Assembly: GCA_946886425.1 (NCBI GenBank)
Contig: CAMPIP010000012.1
Location: 1 to 24,553 of the forward strand
From: an uncultured Actinomycetes bacterium
GTDB lineage: Bacteria > Actinomycetota > Thermoleophilia > Solirubrobacterales > 70-9
Direction of reading: 5' to 3'
Length of the DNA stretch: 24,553 bases
A program made the position numbers and the translations under genes. Positions 14,521 through 20,166 of the stretch are shown in pieces (position 1 is the first letter of the stretch; each line of letters starts with the position of its first letter). The notes under the pieces are model-generated. The model saw nothing but the letters and a program-made list of their open reading frames with translations. It was not told the origin of the DNA and ran no database searches.

Positions 14521-14714
14521 GCGGACTGGCGCGACGCCGACTCGCGCGTCAGCGCCGCGACGTCGACCGCCATCGTGCCGCCGGTGATCGCCAGCGCCTG
14601 GAGGGCGGTGATGCCGGTCAGCAGTGCGCCGTTTGCCCGCCCTTCCCCGGGGTAGTCGCCAGGGAAGGCGACAAAAGAGAGGTCCGAGATGGCCAAATGC
14701 GAGGTTTGCGGCAA
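14517..14714 (-). CDS. Possible small protein or gene remnant (65 codons)
   Basis: The frame has strong G/C at third positions and an ordinary residue mix from about codon 18 on (ANGALLTGITALQALAITGG), unlike typical shadow frames. Its first 9 codons overlap the start of the metallothionein-like gene on the other strand, and the only ATG upstream is at 14714. It may be a real short gene with a non-standard start near 14665, or the 3' end of a lost gene. I recognise no family. Confidence 0.25.
   Translation of the reverse strand: MPQTSHLAISDLSFVAFPGDYPGEGRANGALLTGITALQALAITGGTMAVDVAALTRESASRQSA
14655..14672 (+). promoter_or_regulatory. Hairpin just upstream of the metallothionein-like gene
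   Basis: GTCGCC (14655-14660) and GGCGAC (14667-14672) form a perfect 6-bp stem with a 6-base loop, 16 bases before the start codon and next to the AGAGAGG ribosome binding site. It could be a leader hairpin or an operator; this is weak evidence. Confidence 0.3.
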
Positions 14715-14940
14715 CGACTACGACAAGCCGCTGAAGATCGAGGCGGCCGGCGCCCAGCACGTGTTCGACTCTTTCGAGTGCGCGATCCACAAGCTGGCGC
14801 CGCGCTGTGAGCACTGCGGCTGCTCGGTGATCGGCCACGGCACCGAGGCGGACGGTCACTTCTTCTGCTGCGCGCACTGCGCCAGCGAGCACGGCTTCAG
14901 CCAGCTCGCCGACCGGGTCGACGCCCCGGCAGGCGCCTGA
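14689..14940 (+). CDS. Cys-rich metallothionein-like / zinc-ribbon small protein
   Basis: The 83-aa product has nine Cys (4, 7, 31, 40, 43, 45, 60, 61, 64) and seven His. The N-terminal CEVCGNDYDK resembles a zinc-ribbon knuckle. The second half, RCEHCGCSVIGHG then HFFCCAHCA, resembles bacterial metallothionein (SmtA-type) spacing. This two-part form is, from memory, a recurrent small protein in actinobacteria and proteobacteria; its role is not established. Likely roles are cytoplasmic zinc or other soft-metal binding, or a zinc-stabilised structural protein. The start is set by GAGAGG 7 bases upstream. It stands alone between the M23 gene and the convergent hipA. Confidence 0.8.
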   Translation: MAKCEVCGNDYDKPLKIEAAGAQHVFDSFECAIHKLAPRCEHCGCSVIGHGTEADGHFFCCAHCASEHGFSQLADRVDAPAGA

Positions 14941-14964
14941 GCGGACGGGGCGCTCCCGGCTGGC

Positions 14965-16236
14965 CTATTCGTTGTGTTCTTCGAAGTCGTGGGCATTGAG
15001 CCCGAACCGCACCGCCCGCTCGAAGATGCCGTCGGAAATCCTTTCCGCCGTGTCCCGCGAGTGTTCGGGCCCCACCGAGAGGCCCAGGGCCGCGTCCGCC
15101 ACCCGCCGAACGAACGGGAGCATGCGCTGCCCCAGGAAGCGAGGGGCGAACCCCACCTCGGCGGCGAGCTTCGCCCAGGCCGAGTTGTCCACCTCCTCGA
15201 GGTGAGTCGCGCTGGCAATCGACATCGCCAGCCGGGTGGTCAGCTCGCCGTAGACCGCGGTCGAGAGCAGGTCGTAGAAGGGCGCCAGGCTCGGGGCGGG
15301 GGAGTCGTAGAGCAGCGAGTGGTTCTTCCCGTGGGCATCGCAGTTGCCGATCAGGATGTTGAAGACGAGCGCCAGCCAGAGCTGCTGGCGGTCCCGCGCC
15401 GGCGCCACCGACACCTCGTCGATCAAGCGCATCGACTCGCGCACGCCCGGACCGCCTTCGTGCTGGTACTTCTCCACGTACAGCTTGCCCAGCGCCTGGC
15501 AGAAGTCCTCCTGGTGCAGGCGGCGGATCGGGTCTTGGGTGAGGTCGCGGTCGTAGCGGCTGACGATCAGGTACGGCAGTCCCGAAATCGTCTCGGCGCG
15601 CCGCACCTGGGCGACGTTGAGGCCGACCTCCTCGGCGAGGCGCATGCAGAAGAACTCGTTCGCGACCAGGCCGGGGAAGCGCTCGGGCTCTGGCTTGAGG
15701 ATGTGCGTGGTGGGGTGGGCCGAGCCGTGGGGTAGCGCAAAGGCTCCGTCCACCTCGATCGCCGGCAGCTTGCTCTGCGCTCCGGCCAGGGACATCCGCA
15801 CCTCACCCTTGTCGTCGATTCCGAGCGGGCGCAGCGGCAGTCCCCTCAGCAGCTCGTCGAGCCGCTCCGGCGAGAGGGTCTCGAGCTCGTCCGGCTCGGG
15901 CTCGTCTCCCTCCTGGCCGATCGGCAGGAGGGTGACCGCGCCGGCCACGTCGCCGCCGAAGCGCTCCAGCAGCTTGTAGTCGTTGGCGGCCGAGATCCCG
16001 GTTGCCAGCGCGACTTGGGCGCGGACGTCCTCCTCGGGCAGGAGGTTCCCGAAGAAGGCCAGGCAGTCCCGGTGGGGGTAGGCCTCGGTCCGGAGCGGCA
16101 TGTTGACCGAGAGCGGCATCCCCCTGGCCTCCAGGTAGGCGTCGTCGTAGCGGAACTGGAGGTTGCCGTTGTCCTTGCGGAGCAGCTCCCCGGCGCGCTC
16201 GCCGTTCAGGCGGACCTCAAGCGTGGGCGTCGCCAC
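14965..16236 (-). CDS. hipA: HipA-family serine/threonine kinase toxin
   Basis: The 423-aa product is near the size of E. coli HipA (440 aa) and has both domains, HipA N-terminal (about 1-105) and kinase (about 145-410). Key positions are present: MSLAGAQSK, with Ser149 aligned to the autophosphorylated Ser150 of E. coli HipA; HILKPE with Lys181 for ATP; NCDAHGKN with catalytic Asp300 and Lys304/Asn305; and APFYDLLS with the metal-binding Asp322. E. coli HipA phosphorylates glutamyl-tRNA synthetase and stops translation, giving persistence. The same target is likely but unproven here. It starts with GTG and overlaps hipB by 20 bases, the usual antitoxin-first arrangement. All catalytic residues are intact, so the toxin should be active. 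Confidence 0.93.
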   Translation of the reverse strand: MATPTLEVRLNGERAGELLRKDNGNLQFRYDDAYLEARGMPLSVNMPLRTEAYPHRDCLAFFGNLLPEEDVRAQVALATGISAANDYKLLERFGGDVAGAVTLLPIGQEGDEPEPDELETLSPERLDELLRGLPLRPLGIDDKGEVRMSLAGAQSKLPAIEVDGAFALPHGSAHPTTHILKPEPERFPGLVANEFFCMRLAEEVGLNVAQVRRAETISGLPYLIVSRYDRDLTQDPIRRLHQEDFCQALGKLYVEKYQHEGGPGVRESMRLIDEVSVAPARDRQQLWLALVFNILIGNCDAHGKNHSLLYDSPAPSLAPFYDLLSTAVYGELTTRLAMSIASATHLEEVDNSAWAKLAAEVGFAPRFLGQRMLPFVRRVADAALGLSVGPEHSRDTAERISDGIFERAVRFGLNAHDFEEHNE

Positions 16237-16444
16237 GCGCCTCGACCCCGACGTTCAGTCCCACCGCCCGGGCGGCATTCAGTGCGATCCCGAGCTGGAC
16301 AGTCTCCTTGCCTCTCTCGAGCTGGCCGATCACCCGGCGGTTGACCCCGATCGCGAGGGCGAGGTCGTCCTGGGTCAGCTTCAACTCACCGCGGCGCTCG
16401 CGGATGGCGGTTCCCAGGAGGGTGGGGGAGTTGGTGATCCTCAT
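16217..16444 (-). CDS. hipB: HipB-family antitoxin (HTH_3 DNA-binding protein)
   Basis: The 75-aa product is an XRE/Cro-type helix-turn-helix protein: LGTAIRERRGELKLTQDDLA, then AIGVNRRVIGQLERGK, close to E. coli HipB (88 aa). HipB binds and neutralises HipA and represses the operon. ATG 16444 is chosen because it begins the HTH domain at the usual distance; the frame is open much further upstream but that part is non-coding in character and crosses the operator region. The last 20 bases overlap hipA, coupling their translation. Four similar 16-18-bp motifs lie immediately upstream (16467-16583), fitting autoregulation. A weak -10 (minus-strand TATATG, near 16510-16515) sits between two of them. 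Confidence 0.92.
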   Translation of the reverse strand: MRITNSPTLLGTAIRERRGELKLTQDDLALAIGVNRRVIGQLERGKETVQLGIALNAARAVGLNVGVEARGDAHA

Positions 16445-16466
16445 CTCGCCGAGTCTAGAGCCCGGA

Positions 16467-16484
16467 TGCGACCGTTCGATCCCA
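16467..16484. promoter_or_regulatory. Putative HipB operator site 1
   Basis: TGCGACCGTTCGATCCCA, the copy nearest hipB (22 bases before its start codon). It matches the local consensus TGNGACCGATCGATCCCA except for one T in place of A. Confidence 0.65.
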
Positions 16485-16495
16485 TTTCGGCCCGT

Positions 16496-16511
16496 TGGGA
16501 CCGATTTCCCA
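16496..16511. promoter_or_regulatory. Putative HipB operator site 2
   Basis: TGGGACCGATTTCCCA, a 16-base variant of the same motif, missing two bases in the centre and with TGGGA/TCCCA palindromic ends. It sits next to the possible -10 box. Confidence 0.5.
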
Positions 16512-16515
16512 TATA

Positions 16516-16533
16516 TGAGACCGATCGATCCCA
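16516..16533. promoter_or_regulatory. Putative HipB operator site 3
   Basis: TGAGACCGATCGATCCCA, a perfect match to the consensus. It lies directly upstream (on the minus strand) of the ATATAT that may be the hipB -10 box, so occupation would block the promoter. Confidence 0.65.
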
Positions 16534-16545
16534 CATCGCCTCTTC

Positions 16546-16564
16546 TTAGCCGGAATCCGGCTAA
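16546..16564. terminator. Inverted repeat at the end of the 69-aa gene
   Basis: TTAGCCGGAATCCGGCTAA is a perfect 8-bp inverted repeat with a 3-base centre. It contains the stop codon of the minus-strand gene 16561-16770 and lies between operator sites 3 and 4. It may be a weak terminator that insulates hipBA, or another operator. Confidence 0.45.
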
Positions 16565-16770
16565 ATGTGACCGATCGGTCTCGGACCCCGCTCGGCGGCG
16601 ACGATCTCGAGCAGGATCGCCGGCACGTACTCGCGTTGCTCGGGAGGGAGGGCGGCGACGCGGAGGCCGAACTCGTCCTCGAGTTCCTGGGTCGGCTTGG
16701 CCCGATACTCGGCGATCATCCACTCCAGCTCGGCGCGCACATGCGCTTTGTCCTCGCTCGTCAGGGCCAT
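16561..16770 (-). CDS. Small acidic protein, unknown
   Basis: The 69-aa product matches no family known to me. It is charged and helix-rich (LTSEDKAHVRAELEWMIAEY, then LPPEQREYVPAILLEIVAAE), with no membrane segment or Cys, so it is probably cytoplasmic. Its start is 23 bases from the start of the divergent membrane protein gene. No Shine-Dalgarno sequence is visible, so it may be read from a leaderless message. Its 3' end contains one of the hip operator-like sites, and it lies on the same strand as hipBA, 117 bases upstream of hipB. It could therefore be a third member of that locus or simply a neighbour. Confidence 0.6.
   Translation of the reverse strand: MALTSEDKAHVRAELEWMIAEYRAKPTQELEDEFGLRVAALPPEQREYVPAILLEIVAAERGPRPIGHI
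16566..16583. promoter_or_regulatory. Putative HipB operator site 4
   Basis: TGTGACCGATCGGTCTCG includes the perfect 12-bp palindrome GACCGATCGGTC. It lies inside the last codons of the 69-aa gene, so that gene's 3' end and the hip control region overlap. Confidence 0.55.
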
Positions 16771-16793
16771 CCGTGCGAGGGTATCGGCCAGGC

Positions 16794-17327
16794 ATGGATC
16801 GCAGGCGGTGGCTGATCGGGAGCGGGGTGGCGACGGCGGTGCTCTACGCCGCCCTGGTCGTGCTCGAGCGCAAGCTGACCGACGCCGGCGGCGCCTCGAT
16901 CGTCGGCTTCGAGCTGGCCGGCAGCGAGGGACGGGCGGCGGAGATCGTCGCCGAGTGGGGGGCGAGCGGTCGCGACTACGCGCGCGCCTCGCTCTGGATC
17001 GACTACCCGTTCATGCTCGCCTACGGGACGTTCCTCACCATGGCCGCACTCGCCACCCGCGACTTCGCCCGCCGGCACGGCCGCGCCGCGCTCGCCGCCG
17101 CCGGTGCCGTCGCCCCCTTCGCTGCCGCCGCGACCGCCGGCTTCGACGCGGTCGAGGACGTCTTCCTGCTGCTGGTGCTGGGCGGGCACGGCGGCAGCGC
17201 GGGGCCGGCGATCGCCACCGCCGCCGCAAGCGTCAAGTTCCTGCTCCTCGCCCTCACCATCGTCTACCTCGCCTGGGGCTTGGCGAGCCGGCTGCGGCTG
17301 CGGCGCGCGGTCGGCGAGGCGGCCTGA
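16794..17327 (+). CDS. Four-helix membrane protein, unknown
   Basis: The 177-aa product from ATG 16794 has about four membrane helices (near residues 8-25, 68-90, 98-122 and 140-165). A conserved-looking segment VGFELAGSEGRAAEIVAEWG and SLWIDYPFMLAYGTFLTMAA recurs, from memory, in small uncharacterised membrane proteins of several phyla. Function is unknown. Its stop overlaps the ATG of the YjbQ gene (TGATG), so the two are translationally coupled. Confidence 0.75.
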   Translation: MDRRRWLIGSGVATAVLYAALVVLERKLTDAGGASIVGFELAGSEGRAAEIVAEWGASGRDYARASLWIDYPFMLAYGTFLTMAALATRDFARRHGRAALAAAGAVAPFAAAATAGFDAVEDVFLLLVLGGHGGSAGPAIATAAASVKFLLLALTIVYLAWGLASRLRLRRAVGEAA

Positions 17328-17767
17328 TGTGGGCGCGGCGGGAGATCCGGCTCGGCGCCCGGCCGCGCGGCTTCCACCTCGTCACCGGCGAGGTCCTCGA
17401 CGCCCTCCCGGAGCTGGCCGGGATCTCGGTCGGCCTCCTCCATCTGCTGATCCAGCACACCTCGGCCTCGCTGGCTCTCAACGAGAACGCCTCGCCGGAC
17501 GTCCGCCACGACTTCGAGACCTGGTTCGACCGCGCCGTCCCCGAAGGCGCCGGCTACTGGACCCACACCCTGGAGGGCGAGGACGACATGCCCGCTCATA
17601 TAAAGGCGGCCCTGCTCGGCCCCTCCCTGACCCTGCCGATCCACGCCGGCCGTCTCGCCCTCGGGACCTGGCAGGGAATCTTTCTCTGCGAGCACCGCGA
17701 CCGCGGCGGCTCCCGCTCGCTGATCGCGACGGCCTGGGGCGAGGGGAGCGACTCCTCGAACACTTGA
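17327..17767 (+). CDS. YjbQ/UPF0047 family enzyme (secondary thiamine-phosphate synthase type)
   Basis: The 146-aa product fits the usual UPF0047 length (about 130-150 aa). Family motifs are clear: LLIQHTSASLALNENASPDV, DDMPAHIKAALLG, and GRLALGTWQGIFLCEHRDR. Members have a barrel-like trimeric fold and weak thiamine-phosphate synthase activity in E. coli YjbQ; the real cellular role is unsettled. It starts within the stop of the upstream membrane protein gene. A further gene begins 36 bases downstream with its own ribosome binding site. Confidence 0.92.
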   Translation: MWARREIRLGARPRGFHLVTGEVLDALPELAGISVGLLHLLIQHTSASLALNENASPDVRHDFETWFDRAVPEGAGYWTHTLEGEDDMPAHIKAALLGPSLTLPIHAGRLALGTWQGIFLCEHRDRGGSRSLIATAWGEGSDSSNT

Positions 17768-17803
17768 CGGCTGCGCCGGCGCTCGGGTTAGGATCGAAAG
17801 TCG

Positions 17804-19315
17804 ATGCGGGCGGAGGCGACCAGTAGAGCGGGGCGACGGGTATGGGCGACAGGGGCGATCCTGGCCCTTTTGGCGATGCTGTTGGCGCTCCCGTCCGCCG
17901 CCGACGCCTACCTGTACTGGGCGACCGGCCCGACCAAAATATCGGTGGGTCGCGCGAATAACGACGGGACGAATATGAAGGCGAGCTTCGTCACCGGCGG
18001 GAATAAACCGTTCGGGGTGGCTGTCGACTCCCAGCACGTCTACTGGACCGACAACGTCAACGACGCGATCGGCCGCGCCAACCTCGACGGCACCGCTGTC
18101 GACCAGGCGTTCATGGCTGTCGACGCACCGGAATACGTCGTGGTCGATGGACAGTTCATCTACTGGACCGCCAATGCCAACCACACGATCGGCCGCGCCA
18201 AACTTGACGGCACGGCCGTCGATCAGAGTTTCATCGTCACGGTGCTGCCGCTCGGAGGGATCGCCATCGACGGCCAGTTCCTCTACTGGGGCAACGGCAA
18301 CGCCGTCGCTAGGGCGAACATCGACGGCACTGACGTAGACGCGGCCTTCATACCCACCTCCAGCGCGGTCAGGGGAGTCGCCGTGGACTCGGGGCATCTT
18401 TACTGGAGTCAGGTAGGCGGGAAGATCGGCCGTGCCAACCGGGACGGGTCCGCTGCCAACCAGAACTTCATCGCCGCCGGGTCCAATATCTGGGGCGTCG
18501 CCGTCGACTCTCGGTTCGTCTACTGGAGCGATTACACCGAAGAACGGATTGGCCGTGCAAACCTCGACGGCACGGGCGTCAACCAGTCGTTCATCCCCGG
18601 CGTCGCTACTCCGGTGGACCTCGAGGTCGACTCGCTGCCGCACGGGAGCGCAACCGCTATCTCCTGCTCACCGCCCTCGCTGGTGTTGCCGAGCACCTCG
18701 ACCTGCACGGCAAACGTCGAGGACAAGGGTCCCTTCACGGCCATGCCAGGACCGACCGCGCCGACCGGCACGGTCGACTTCTCCGTCAACAGCGGCAGCT
18801 TCGCGCCGGCGCCGAGCTGCGCGCTCGTCCCTACCGGCTCGGGCCGGTCCGCATGCCAGGTCACCTTCACGCCGGCCGGCACCGGCGCGGTGGCGATCGG
18901 CGCCAGTTACCAGGGCGACCTTCTCCACGGGCCGAGCAGCGGCCTCGCCGCCCTCACCGTCAATGGGCCGCCGGTCCCAGCGCCGGTGACCGTGGTCCCG
19001 CAACCGTCGAACAGGTTCAAGCGGGCGAAACCGATGCTGAAGCCGAAGAAGGGCATCGCGGTCGTGCCGGTCACGGTTCCCGGCCCCGGCAAACTCATCC
19101 TCACCGGCAAGAAACTCGTCTTCTGCGCAAAACAGGCGAAAAAAGCGGGGCAGAAAGTCAACCTGCTCGCCCTGCCGAAGAAGGGGCTCAAGGAAACGCT
19201 GAAGGAGATCGGCTCGGCCAAAGCCGCCTTCAGGGTGACCTTCATCCCGGTCGGCGGCGAAGCGCGGACCGAGAACGGCTCCGTGACGCTGCGGCTGAAG
19301 CAGCAGCAGCGCTAA
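17804..19315 (+). CDS. Secreted YWTD beta-propeller with Ig-like and C-terminal modules
   Basis: The 503-aa product has a signal peptide (residues 1-35, ILALLAMLLALP, cut after SAADA). About 36-275 comprise six repeats of 39-41 residues built as YW[TS]xxxxxxIGRANLDGT plus VAVDxxxxYW. The YW codons begin near 17911, 18041, 18161, 18284, 18401 and 18521, giving a strikingly regular period of about 120 bases. An Ig-like domain of the Big_3 type follows (about 280-390; PTGTVDFSVNSGSF, GSGRSACQVTFTPAGTG), then a Lys-rich beta module (about 400-503; VPGPGKLILTGKKLVF). The propeller at 3661 has the same first and last modules but lacks the Ig domain. An extracellular binding role is inferred; the ligand is unknown. 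The start is supported by AGGA about 9 bases upstream. Two hairpins follow the stop. Confidence 0.85.
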   Translation: MRAEATSRAGRRVWATGAILALLAMLLALPSAADAYLYWATGPTKISVGRANNDGTNMKASFVTGGNKPFGVAVDSQHVYWTDNVNDAIGRANLDGTAVDQAFMAVDAPEYVVVDGQFIYWTANANHTIGRAKLDGTAVDQSFIVTVLPLGGIAIDGQFLYWGNGNAVARANIDGTDVDAAFIPTSSAVRGVAVDSGHLYWSQVGGKIGRANRDGSAANQNFIAAGSNIWGVAVDSRFVYWSDYTEERIGRANLDGTGVNQSFIPGVATPVDLEVDSLPHGSATAISCSPPSLVLPSTSTCTANVEDKGPFTAMPGPTAPTGTVDFSVNSGSFAPAPSCALVPTGSGRSACQVTFTPAGTGAVAIGASYQGDLLHGPSSGLAALTVNGPPVPAPVTVVPQPSNRFKRAKPMLKPKKGIAVVPVTVPGPGKLILTGKKLVFCAKQAKKAGQKVNLLALPKKGLKETLKEIGSAKAAFRVTFIPVGGEARTENGSVTLRLKQQQR

Positions 19316-19342
19316 CAGGGATTGACGAAACCGTTGCACCTT

Positions 19343-19365
19343 CCGGCGGCGGACGCCCCCGCCGG
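19343..19365 (+). terminator. GC-rich hairpin after the second propeller gene
   Basis: CCGGCGG (19343-19349) and CCGCCGG (19359-19365) form a 7-bp stem with a 9-base loop, 28 bases after the stop codon. No T-run follows. Confidence 0.4.
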
Positions 19366-19409
19366 CAACGCGGCATTCCCGATCGCCCCGGATGGGACCG
19401 GCTGAAAAT

Positions 19410-19461
19410 TCGACTGAGGAACTTTCCCGTCCCTATGGGGGCCGAAAAGTCCCTCAGTCGA
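19410..19461. terminator. Long bidirectional hairpin between the propeller and HD genes
   Basis: TCGACTGAGGAACTTT (19410-19425) pairs with AAAGTCCCTCAGTCGA (19446-19461) with one mismatch. The 20-base loop contains CCCTATGGG, which can close as a small apical stem. It lies between convergent genes and could stop both transcripts. The loop resembles that of the hairpin at 8754-8799. Confidence 0.7.
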
Positions 19462-19540
19462 TACTGACCGGTGGGTCATCCCCGGCTCCCGTTTCGCGAT
19501 TCGGAAGCTCGCCGACGACCGAGGGTTTCGCCCGGCCCTC

Positions 19541-20101
19541 CTAATACGCCTCGCGGCGCAGTCCGTCGAACCGCTCGAAGCGGTCCAGGAACTCGCGGCG
19601 GGCGCGGATCGGGTCCCAGGGCTCGATCTCGATCGCCAGCGGCTCGGCGCCGTCCAGCTCCGGCCAGCGCTCGCCGGTCGCGGTCAGCGCCCGGCGCTCG
19701 GTTGCCAGCAGCGAGCGGTCGATTGCCTTCACCTCGGGCCCGGTCGGCTCGAGGCCGAAGCGGGCCCGGATCGCCTCCTCGAGTCGGGCCTCGGCACGCC
19801 TGTAGGGCGGGCCGAGCTCGCTGCGGTGCTTGAGGGGGTGGGGCAGGTCGACGAGGTAGGCCTCACCGGCGTCGTGGAGCAGAGCCGCCAGCGCCTCGGC
19901 GGGCGTACCGCCGCGCTCGAGACAGACGTCGGCGACGATCGCCGAGTGCTGGGCGACCGAGTAGAAGGCCCGGCAGTGACCGCCGAAGCGGCACTGGTTG
20001 GCGAGCGCCTGGGCGATGTCGCCGACGTCGATGCTCGCGACGTCCGGGTCGAGCGGGTCGAGCCAGCGCCCCGATGCGGTCTGGATCGCGCTGCCCGCCA
20101 C
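19541..20101 (-). CDS. HD-domain phosphohydrolase (YfbR-like)
   Basis: The 186-aa product carries the metal-binding HD signature: His52 in SVAQHSAIVAD, His76-Asp77 in ALLHDAGEAYLVDLPHPLKH, and a distal Asp128 in KAIDRSLL. The FGGHCRAFYSVAQHS start is typical of a subfamily related to 5'-deoxynucleotidase YfbR. The likely reaction is hydrolysis of a nucleotide phosphate ester in the cytoplasm, with the substrate unknown. The upstream 65 bases to the MMPL gene stop contain GGCGCC repeats but no clear promoter. It may be transcribed with the MMPL gene, which lies upstream on the same strand. Confidence 0.88.
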   Translation of the reverse strand: MAGSAIQTASGRWLDPLDPDVASIDVGDIAQALANQCRFGGHCRAFYSVAQHSAIVADVCLERGGTPAEALAALLHDAGEAYLVDLPHPLKHRSELGPPYRRAEARLEEAIRARFGLEPTGPEVKAIDRSLLATERRALTATGERWPELDGAEPLAIEIEPWDPIRARREFLDRFERFDGLRREAY

Positions 20102-20166
20102 TTGCCGAGGATAGGCCCGGAGGCGCCTTCAGCGTAGGCAGGTTTCGCTCCAGCGCCCGGCGCCGA

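Noticed and set aside
16467..16500. tRNA-like T-arm sequence GTTCGATCCC
   Set aside because: No complementary T-stem or acceptor stem surrounds it, and the segment repeats nearby as part of the hip operator motif.
18041..18560. CRISPR-like regular repeats
   Set aside because: The roughly 120-base periodicity lies in frame within a coding sequence and corresponds to propeller blades.
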